Both the position numbers and the translations under genes were made by a program. This document shows positions 15,792-22,190 of a stretch of 55,998 nucleotides of DNA, in pieces (the stretch's first letter is position 1; each line of letters begins with the position of its first letter). This stretch comes from an uncultured bacterium. GTDB taxonomy: Bacteria; Verrucomicrobiota; Kiritimatiellia; RFP12; UBA1067. Location: assembly GCA_902775595.1 (NCBI GenBank), contig CACYNF010000004.1, positions 1 to 55,998 of the forward strand, in the 5' to 3' direction. The notes under the pieces are model-generated. The model saw only the letters and a list, made by a program, of their open reading frames with translations, ran no database searches and had not been told where the DNA came from.

Positions 15792-16307
15792 TTACGCCCT
15801 CTTGCGCTTCAGCGCGAGACCCGCGATGCCGAGAAGCATCAGGAGCCCGCTCGTCGGCTCAGGAACGGCAGCAAGCGTGTGCCAGTTCCCAGCTGTCGCC
15901 ATCTCACTTTTCGAGGCGAAGGTCTTTGCTGCGGGAGTAGCAGTATCTCCTACAGCAGTAGAAACTGTAGCCGCGGAGGAGACGTAATACTTGTCATCAC
16001 TGACAACTACAGCATACCACGAATAGTCTGTGCCTTCCGTTACCCACGAATCTTTTACCGTGATGTTTCCTGTCGAAGCCGTCATTGATCCGACTGATAG
16101 CGTACCTTTGGACTTGGACGCACTCTGAATGTCAGCCAAGGACATCTGCTTCGAGCTGTCATAGTCGGCAGCAAGAATCATATACACGTCAGCTCCATCG
16201 TAGGGCGAACCTGCGGCTTTAGTCGCCGTAAACGCCCAGCGGAATTGAGCAGCTTGAGAAGCGATGGCCGCCAATGCGACACACGCGACAATTACTAGTT
16301 TCTTCAT
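15792..16307 (-). CDS. PEP-CTERM domain protein, module 4
   Basis: 171 residues. The start ATGAAGAAACTAG lies 8 nt after AAAGGAAAA. The signal peptide is MKKLVIVACVALAAIASQAA, the mature start QFRWAFTATKAAG. The mid-region YSWYAVVVSDDKYYVSSA parallels the other copies. The tail has VPEPTSGLLMLLG followed by a helix and KRKR instead of RRRR, still a basic end typical of this sorting signal. Confidence 0.92.
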   Translation of the reverse strand: MKKLVIVACVALAAIASQAAQFRWAFTATKAAGSPYDGADVYMILAADYDSSKQMSLADIQSASKSKGTLSVGSMTASTGNITVKDSWVTEGTDYSWYAVVVSDDKYYVSSAATVSTAVGDTATPAAKTFASKSEMATAGNWHTLAAVPEPTSGLLMLLGIAGLALKRKRA

Positions 16308-16328
16308 TTTCATTTTCCTTTGTTTTTC

Positions 16329-16351
16329 GCGCACGACCCTGTGCCGTACAC
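16329..16351 (-). promoter_or_regulatory. Conserved intergenic hairpin, copy 4
   Basis: In the coding sense the 7-bp stem GTGTACG/CGTGCGC (two G-U pairs) encloses the loop GCACAGGGT, 7 nt after the stop with TAACAATTT upstream. Confidence 0.75.
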
Positions 16352-16358
16352 AAAATTG

Positions 16359-17042
16359 TTACTTCGTGAATGTGATTGTCACATCCGTTCCAGCCTTGAA
16401 CCAGAAACCTGTCCCAACGGGAATTGTCGCTCCCTCGTCAGGACCACCCGCATCAAAATCAAACCAGAAGGAATCACCTTCAAAGTTGATGTAAAAGAAG
16501 TCAGAGTAGCCATCTGCCTTTGGAACGAGAATATGCGGAGCAGTTTCAACGAACGCAAAATCTTCATCAAAATCGACGCCGACTATACCCGAATATGTCA
16601 CACCAGAGACAGCGCAAGCGATGGGATATGGATTTGCAATCATGCTCCACTCGTCAGCTGTTGTTGAAACTGGTACCGAAGAATCGCTGACAACCTGGCC
16701 AGCGAAAGTAACGCTGCAATCTTCGCCTGACTGCTTGAACCAGATGCCCGTACCCGCAACAATGGGGGTTCCCTCGTCAGGGCCACCAGCATCAAAATCA
16801 AACCAGAATGTCTCTCCTTCAAAATTGATGTAAAAGTAGTCGGAGTATCCAGTCGGACTCGGAACCATGATGTGCGGAGCTGTGTCGATGAAGAGGAAGT
16901 CCTCGTCAAAGTCGACAGCACTATACTCTCCTTTGACCAGATTCGACAGAAGCGCATCGTTCCCATCGACTCCCTCGAACTGCACAGCCGTCAAGAGCCA
17001 TGCATCCTTCTTCGCCGTCACTGACGTATACCCGACAGCGTT
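16359..17042 (-). CDS. Headless NAVGY two-repeat protein, module 4 (5' truncated)
   Basis: About 227 codons from NAVGYTSVTAKKDAWLLTAV. Two repeats share VDFDEDF, ETAPHI/DTAPHI, GYSDFFYINFEG and FWFDFDAGGPDEG, then G(T/I)(G)FWFK. The second restarts with EWSMIANPYPIACAVSGV. The frame is open upstream, but the DNA there is homologous to the module 0 flank in a different frame, so it is not coding. A GTG within TSVTA could start translation without a signal peptide. It adjoins site S4 and the recombinase gene. Confidence 0.7.
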   Translation of the reverse strand, partial: NAVGYTSVTAKKDAWLLTAVQFEGVDGNDALLSNLVKGEYSAVDFDEDFLFIDTAPHIMVPSPTGYSDYFYINFEGETFWFDFDAGGPDEGTPIVAGTGIWFKQSGEDCSVTFAGQVVSDSSVPVSTTADEWSMIANPYPIACAVSGVTYSGIVGVDFDEDFAFVETAPHILVPKADGYSDFFYINFEGDSFWFDFDAGGPDEGATIPVGTGFWFKAGTDVTITFTK

Positions 17043-17146
17043 CGTAAATGGGTAGGAGGCTGAAATACAAGCACTTTGCGTTTGCGGGATGGCAGAGATG
17101 GTGCAGTAAAGTACAGTGCAGGAAGGGGAGAATAGGGTAGAATATC
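17028..17146 (-). other. Bipartite recombination-like site S4
   Basis: In the coding sense, ACTTTACTGCACC (complement 17100-17112), 57 nt, then AACGCTGTCGGGTAT (complement 17028-17042). The flank CCCTATTCTCCCCTTC matches site S0. It lies 30 nt before the recombinase gene, so the promoter of that gene is probably within or beside the site. Confidence 0.6.
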
Positions 17147-17176
17147 AGAACGAAAATTATCAGAAAGGACAATAAG

Positions 17177-18439
17177 ATGGCACGCGAAAAAGGGATGGGT
17201 AGTCTTCAGCTCGAAAAGAGCGGGCGGTGGACGATGAGGGTCGGGATCAAGGGCAAGCGGTACAGCCGCTCGACAAGGACGACTGACCGCGAAAAGGCCG
17301 AGAAGTTCTTAGAGCGGTTCTTGAGTCCGCTGGGGCTCGGCTCGCGGCGTTTGCCGCTGGCGGACGTCTGGCTTGAGTACGTGAAGTCTCCCGATAGACG
17401 CGACCTCGCGCCGTCTACGCTCAATGCGAAGCGGCTCATCTGGATGGAGTTCGCCCGCTGGATGGAGCATCACCATCTCGAAATCGGTAATCTCGCCGAA
17501 GTGACTCATGAGGCGATTGCCGAATACCTCGCCTGCATTCGGGCAGAGGTGTGTGCATCGACCTATAACGCCCGCATCTGCGTGTTGCGGGAGATATTCC
17601 ATGTTCTTGCTGCAAAGGCCGGGCTTGTTGACGACCCTTGGGAAGGGGTGCGGCTCCACGCGGACGACTGCCACAGCCGCCGCGAGCTGACCCTCGACGA
17701 AATCGAGCGCCTCATGAAGGCGGCGGCAAAGGCGGGAGTCGAGTGGAAGCGGCTATTCACAATCGGAATCTACACCGGCCTCCGCCTCGGAGACTGCTGT
17801 TGTCTCGCTTGGAACTCGGTCAACCTCGAACGCGGGGTGATACAGCTCATTCCGACGAAGACGCGCAAGCACGCTCACGGCCAGCCGGTCACGATTCCCA
17901 TTCATCCGCAACTACTGGCGGAGTTGAGGGGGAATGGCGAACATGAAAAGGGGATGTTTGTGAATCCTACTTTGGCCGAGTATTACAAGAAAAACAAGTG
18001 GAGAATAAGTCACGGGCTGGAGCTGATCTTCAAGGCGGCGCATATCGAGACAAGCGTGAAGATAGAAGGGCGGCGAACCCGCACCCCGGAGGCTACGTTT
18101 CATTCTCTCCGACACACGTTCGTTTCGAGTGCCGCGAACGCTGGTGTTCCGCTTCCAGTCGTTGCGTCAATTGTCGGGCACTCTTCAACTGCGATGACGA
18201 GACACTACTACCACGAGAATGAAGAAATGCTCCGTCAGGCCGTCGCCGCAATCCCGAGCCTTGATGACTTGAAGGGTAGTAAATCTGGTAGTAAGCCGTC
18301 GAACAGTATTTTGCAGCCTCCAAGAAGCGCTCAAACCGTCGAGCAACGACTAAGGCAGTTAGAAAAGCTAAAGCGCAAGTCACTCATTTCAGAGGAGGAA
18401 TACGCTTCAACCCGCAGCCGAATTTTGGCAGAAATATAG
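17177..18439 (+). CDS. Tyrosine recombinase/integrase beside the module array
   Basis: 420 residues, with ribosome-binding AGAAAGGA upstream of ATG. An N-terminal arm-binding-like region (GRWTMRVGIKGKRYSRS) is followed by a SAM-like core-binding domain (about 60-165, LAPSTLNAKRLIWMEFARWM) and the catalytic domain. The catalytic set is visible: Arg in TGLRLGD (about 203), Lys in PTKTRKHAHG (about 230), HSLRH (about 308-312), His in VGHSS (about 334) and Tyr in TRHYYH (about 344-345). The C-terminus adds about 60 residues. The enzyme class cuts and rejoins DNA at paired sites. Its position at the end of an array of inverted cassettes mirrors rci in shufflons. An alternative is the integrase of a degenerate mobile element bounded by the 285-bp repeats. 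Confidence 0.92.
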   Translation: MAREKGMGSLQLEKSGRWTMRVGIKGKRYSRSTRTTDREKAEKFLERFLSPLGLGSRRLPLADVWLEYVKSPDRRDLAPSTLNAKRLIWMEFARWMEHHHLEIGNLAEVTHEAIAEYLACIRAEVCASTYNARICVLREIFHVLAAKAGLVDDPWEGVRLHADDCHSRRELTLDEIERLMKAAAKAGVEWKRLFTIGIYTGLRLGDCCCLAWNSVNLERGVIQLIPTKTRKHAHGQPVTIPIHPQLLAELRGNGEHEKGMFVNPTLAEYYKKNKWRISHGLELIFKAAHIETSVKIEGRRTRTPEATFHSLRHTFVSSAANAGVPLPVVASIVGHSSTAMTRHYYHENEEMLRQAVAAIPSLDDLKGSKSGSKPSNSILQPPRSAQTVEQRLRQLEKLKRKSLISEEEYASTRSRILAEI

Positions 18440-18453
18440 CCGCCGAACTTGAT

Positions 18454-19887
18454 TCAGCCCCGCCTGCTGCGGCGGAAGCTTGCTATCCGGCGCTCTTCGC
18501 GGGCGCGGCGCTTTGCCATCTTCTCGTCGCGGGCTTTCTCTTCGTCAGTGCGGGAGTCGGCCGCAAATTCTGCAGCGACGGCAAGCGCCGCCTTTCGCGC
18601 CTCTCCGCGAAGGCCGCTGCGAGGGAAGAGATAGCGGAACGCAGGCAGCGCATAGCCGATTGTCGGGATAAGCATGAGGCATTGCCACCATGCGAGACCG
18701 GCGATGCGTAGGGCGCACGTGGACGCGAACGCGGCGATGTAGGCGACAAGGAGTAGTGGGTCGGCAATTGTCTGGCCCTCGAAAGCCACGTAGTTGAAGG
18801 CGGAGCACGCACCGAGCGCAAGAAGCGAAAGCGGGACAAGCAACGAGGCGTCCCGACCTCCGAACCACATTATCGTAGACGATGCGATTGCGAGCCCGAC
18901 TGAAAGCATCAGGGTGCGTAGTTCTACTGAACCGCGAGCGAGGTCTTTGTCGACGCCGCGCCTTGCGAGTTCTTCGGGTTCCGATGATATGGGGCAGTCC
19001 AACGACAGCATCAGCAGATAGCCGGGAACTATAGCCAGCACCGCGACAAGCAGCGGCCACGGTTTCTTAAGGGCGATCATCCACACGATTCCCGTGAGGA
19101 AGGAGAGGAAAGACACCGAGAACGGAAACCACGCTATGCGGACATCGGACAGGATCGCCTTCAATGCCTCCACGCCGAACGGCTGTGTGGGATTGGGAAG
19201 CGGGGCTGTGTGCGTGGCACGCGCGACTTTGGCGTTGCGGTAGTATATCTGCACCTTCTCGAGTATGTCGGCCTTCTTGAAGCGGCATCCAAGCGGGACT
19301 GAGGTAAAAGCTATCGCAGCCTGCGCCGCAACGCCCCATCCAACGCCAAAGGGGATGAACGCGGAGGCGACGATTGTCGCAATTAGCGTCCATTGCTCCC
19401 AGAAGAGATAGTTCCCGTAGTTGTATCCCGGCTTTTCGCGCCTAAAGGTGAAGGGCAGTGTGTACATCCCGCCGACGCATACCCAGAGCAACGGCCGGGG
19501 GACGGTGTATCCGCTTGCCGCGCCGAAGACGGTAAAGGCGACAGCCGCGAATCCTGCGAAGGAAATCGTCCAGTCGATAAGGAGGCATAGGTAGTCCCAG
19601 CGGACGGCTCTTTCTATGTGACCCGCCTCCGCGTCTTTCTGAAGCCTGTCTTCAGTCCACTTCCAGAAGAAGGTTCGTGCGGTCGATATGACAATGACAC
19701 CGAGGAAGGCGAGGAGTCCCCATAAGATTCTCCAAGCGCCATTTGCCACGATTGTGACTGCAGCACCAGCGAGGAACATCAGCTGGATGTAGAACCCGAG
19801 CGTGTTCTTGCCGCCCGCCGCCCTCTGTCGTAGGTCGCGGACTGTCGCCTTGTACTCGGCGTCCGTCATCTTTGCAACGCTTTTCAC
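18454..19887 (-). CDS. Polytopic membrane protein of unknown function
   Basis: 477 residues from GTG at complement 19885-19887, overlapping the upstream stop by 4 nt. After a soluble start (MTDAEYKATVRDLRQRAAGG) about ten hydrophobic helices are spread over residues 30-420 (for example IQLMFLAGAAVTIVANGAW and WMIALKKPWPLLVAVLAIVP). The C-terminus is highly charged and probably cytoplasmic (DEEKARDEKMAKRRAREER). I do not recognise the family. It converges on the recombinase gene with a 14-nt gap and forms a pair with 19884-20414. Confidence 0.8.
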   Translation of the reverse strand: MKSVAKMTDAEYKATVRDLRQRAAGGKNTLGFYIQLMFLAGAAVTIVANGAWRILWGLLAFLGVIVISTARTFFWKWTEDRLQKDAEAGHIERAVRWDYLCLLIDWTISFAGFAAVAFTVFGAASGYTVPRPLLWVCVGGMYTLPFTFRREKPGYNYGNYLFWEQWTLIATIVASAFIPFGVGWGVAAQAAIAFTSVPLGCRFKKADILEKVQIYYRNAKVARATHTAPLPNPTQPFGVEALKAILSDVRIAWFPFSVSFLSFLTGIVWMIALKKPWPLLVAVLAIVPGYLLMLSLDCPISSEPEELARRGVDKDLARGSVELRTLMLSVGLAIASSTIMWFGGRDASLLVPLSLLALGACSAFNYVAFEGQTIADPLLLVAYIAAFASTCALRIAGLAWWQCLMLIPTIGYALPAFRYLFPRSGLRGEARKAALAVAAEFAADSRTDEEKARDEKMAKRRAREERRIASFRRSRRG

Positions 19888-20414
19888 TTGTGCGCCTCCT
19901 TTCTCCAGTCGCGGAAGGCAAGGGCAACTCTGGCTACGGCGAAGAAGGGGAGTGCGAATGCCGCGCCGTAGCTCGTCATGTCGTAGTTTCCGGAAGTCGC
20001 TATGGCGACGGCGACATAGAATGCGGATGCGCCGAGCATGGAAAAGACTCGGAGCGGCCTGTATTTGCCGGTGCACGCGAACGGCAAAGTCGCCGAGGCA
20101 GCGGCGATGGCGGCGGCCATCGCGCCTGCCGCCCAGGGGCAGGAGCCGTTGGATAGCTTCGTCGAAACGGCGAGCGCATATCCAGTCGCAAGCATCGCGA
20201 TCACGGCTTCGATCAACGCCGACGTGATGGGCGTCGACAGGAAGCCCGGCAACTTGAGCCCTTGGCTCGATTCCATGCTGATTATCTTCAGCACGGGAAG
20301 CATCGTGAAGGGGACCAGCGCAATCTTCCAGTCGTGCCCTACGGCGATGCCGACAACGGCAATGGCCGCAAACACAGCCATAAAGACGCAGGCGGTTATC
20401 TCGATCTTTTTCAT
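19884..20414 (-). CDS. Small polytopic membrane protein of unknown function
   Basis: 176 residues, about five hydrophobic helices (CVFMAVFAAIAVVGIAV at the start), with a charged end RDWRKEAHK. No recognisable motif. Translationally coupled to the next gene, so the two products may form one membrane unit. Confidence 0.75.
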   Translation of the reverse strand: MKKIEITACVFMAVFAAIAVVGIAVGHDWKIALVPFTMLPVLKIISMESSQGLKLPGFLSTPITSALIEAVIAMLATGYALAVSTKLSNGSCPWAAGAMAAAIAAASATLPFACTGKYRPLRVFSMLGASAFYVAVAIATSGNYDMTSYGAAFALPFFAVARVALAFRDWRKEAHK

Positions 20415-20549
20415 GAAGAGGTATTATAGCATTTTTAGGTCTGAAGATGCCCTTGCCAATGTAAGTGAGACTTGTTGATGCTGCTCCCTGACTCGTAACT
20501 CCAACTCAACTTCTCTTCTGTCCCAATGTTTCCCTCGTCTCGCGATTTT

Positions 20550-20834
20550 CATACCGCTTTATACTGCACAATCCGTCCGTTATACTGGTTTATACTGGCC
20601 TAAAATAGCGGCAAGGGAGTTCCGCATAGACCCATTAGCGGCAAGGTTTTCGGAGCCCCCAAAAACCGCGCAAGCCCCTCAAACACATCGACAACTTTTC
20701 GATACTCCGCGACAATCCGCGCAATCCTCGCAAAACCCCAGCAAACACTATGTTTTCTGATGCCATCCCCACTCTCCCCGCCCCACCCCGCGCAAGCCCC
20801 CGCAACCCGCCGCAAAACTGGTTTATAGAGATGT
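20550..20834 (+). repeat. 285-bp direct repeat, right copy
   Basis: Gap-free match to 1521-1805, same orientation. It ends at GGTTTATAGAGATGT, after which the Fic promoter region begins (ACATCTTTTT). The two copies bracket modules 1-4, the recombinase and the two membrane genes (about 18.7 kb). The rest of the stretch 20415-20549 shows nothing I can name. Confidence 0.85.
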
Positions 20835-20845
20835 ACATCTTTTTT

Positions 20846-20912
20846 TGCCTATCAATAACTTTTCTGCCTAGTCGCATTGCTATATTAGGCAGAATATGGT
20901 AAACTATAGGCA
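20846..20912. promoter_or_regulatory. Operator array upstream of fic
   Basis: Two TGCCTA words (20846, 20865) and two inverted TAGGCA words (20886, 20907) surround an AT-rich core with TATATT and TATGGTAAACTATAG. The symmetric set of four half-sites suggests binding of a dimeric repressor, possibly the Fic protein itself through its C-terminal winged helix. Confidence 0.6.
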
Positions 20913-20929
20913 GATAAACAAAGAAGAAA

Positions 20930-21982
20930 ATGCACATATTCGACTACGAGAATGCACCTAGCACCCTGCTGACGCCTGAAATCACGGCGCTTGTTGGTGC
21001 TATACGCGAATACAAGGGCAAGCAGGAACTCTATTTGAATGCCCGCGCCGACGTGCTTGACGCTCTGAAGGAGGTTGCAAAGATTCAGTCCACAACCTCG
21101 TCAAACCGCATTGAGGGGATTGCGACCACTGATGCAAGGATGCGAGAGTTGATGTCGCAAAAGACCATCCCCAGGAACCGAAACGAAAGGGAGATCGCGG
21201 GGTACAGGGATGTCCTTGCGACCATACACGAAAGCTACGACTTCATACCAATAAATCCCAATGTGCTTCTACAACTGCACAGAGACCTGTACTCGAAGCT
21301 CCCGCAAGGCATCGGCGGGCATTGGAAGCTCAACGACAATGTCATAGAGGAGACCGGCGCCGACGGAAAGACCTTCGTGCGCTTTCGCCCCGCAAGCGCG
21401 GTGGAAACGCCAATGGCAATCGAAACGCTTTGCGCAAACTACCGCAGGGCTGTAGACGAAGGCAGATTCGATCGACTTCTGCTGATTCCGATGTTCATCT
21501 TCGATTTCCTATGCGTTCATCCGTTCCATGACGGCAACGGACGGATGAGTCGACTTTTGACATTGCTGCTGCTTTACCGCTCCGGCTTTTTCGTCGGCAA
21601 GTACATCAGCCTTGAGATGCTCATCGAGAGTTCCAAGACGGAATATTACGAAGCATTGCAGACAAGTTCTTCCGGATGGTATGACAACGTCCACGACTTG
21701 AAGCCCTATGTGAAATATACACTCGGCATAATTCTGAAAGCATACCGCGAACTCGAGTCGCGGGTGGAGGGAATCATCAATTCTCGAATGAGCAAGTCGG
21801 ACAGGATTCGCGAAGTGTTCAAGACGACACTCGGGAAGGTCTCCAAGCGAGACATCCTCGCCAAGTGCCCCGATATCAGCACGGCGATGGTCGAAATGAC
21901 ATTAAAGGCAATGCTTGACGAGGGATCGATCAGGAAAATTGGTGGAGGCCGATCCACCGCCTATGTCCTCGCTGAGGGATGA
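20930..21982 (+). CDS. Fic family AMPylase-type protein with inhibitory helix and winged helix
   Basis: 350 residues. The Fic motif HPFHDGNGRMSR (about 195-206) is complete, with the catalytic His and the phosphate-binding DGNGR. Upstream at about 55-62, TSSNRIEG fits the (S/T)xxxE(G/N) inhibitory motif, making it a class II Fic protein whose activity is held back in cis. The C-terminus (about 285-350, SDRIREVFKTTLGKVSKRDI, LDEGSIRKIGGGRSTAY) looks like a winged helix-turn-helix. Proteins of this type transfer AMP or another nucleotide to target proteins. The target here is unknown. No Doc/Phd-type partner gene is adjacent. Confidence 0.92.
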   Translation: MHIFDYENAPSTLLTPEITALVGAIREYKGKQELYLNARADVLDALKEVAKIQSTTSSNRIEGIATTDARMRELMSQKTIPRNRNEREIAGYRDVLATIHESYDFIPINPNVLLQLHRDLYSKLPQGIGGHWKLNDNVIEETGADGKTFVRFRPASAVETPMAIETLCANYRRAVDEGRFDRLLLIPMFIFDFLCVHPFHDGNGRMSRLLTLLLLYRSGFFVGKYISLEMLIESSKTEYYEALQTSSSGWYDNVHDLKPYVKYTLGIILKAYRELESRVEGIINSRMSKSDRIREVFKTTLGKVSKRDILAKCPDISTAMVEMTLKAMLDEGSIRKIGGGRSTAYVLAEG

Positions 21983-22045
21983 AGCAAAAAGGAGGCTTTG
22001 CAGCCGATAGGTCTCCCCTATGCTCAACTGAGACAACAACGAAAT

Positions 22046-22064
22046 CGTGGGGACAGACTCCACG
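22046..22064. repeat. REP-like palindrome
   Basis: CGTGG-GGACAGACT-CCACG, followed by GAAACGCCTG and a second short hairpin (CGCCTG/CAGGCG). It belongs to the GGGGACAG type of palindrome that in many genomes accompanies REP-associated Y1 transposases. No such gene is in the window. Confidence 0.55.
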
Positions 22065-22190
22065 AAACGCCTGTTTTTCAGGCGGTTGGCGGTTGAGGCG
22101 GGGAAGTAACATCGCGACCGCTTGACGTTGCTGTGTGCAGAATGATAGAATCTGACTCAACAGCAAGCAATCCAAAGAGCAGACTGCTAC

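Noticed and set aside
423..16351. The GCAYRGKGT hairpins as intrinsic terminators
   Set aside because: They are followed by A-rich leaders and a start codon, not by a T tract, and true terminators occur after the PEP-CTERM genes.
1198..17146. Integron cassette array with attC sites
   Set aside because: The sites are bipartite with an uneven 57-nt interior rather than folded inverted repeats with GTTRRRY ends. The modules alternate in orientation and carry several genes each, and the recombinase shows no obvious integron-integrase insertion.
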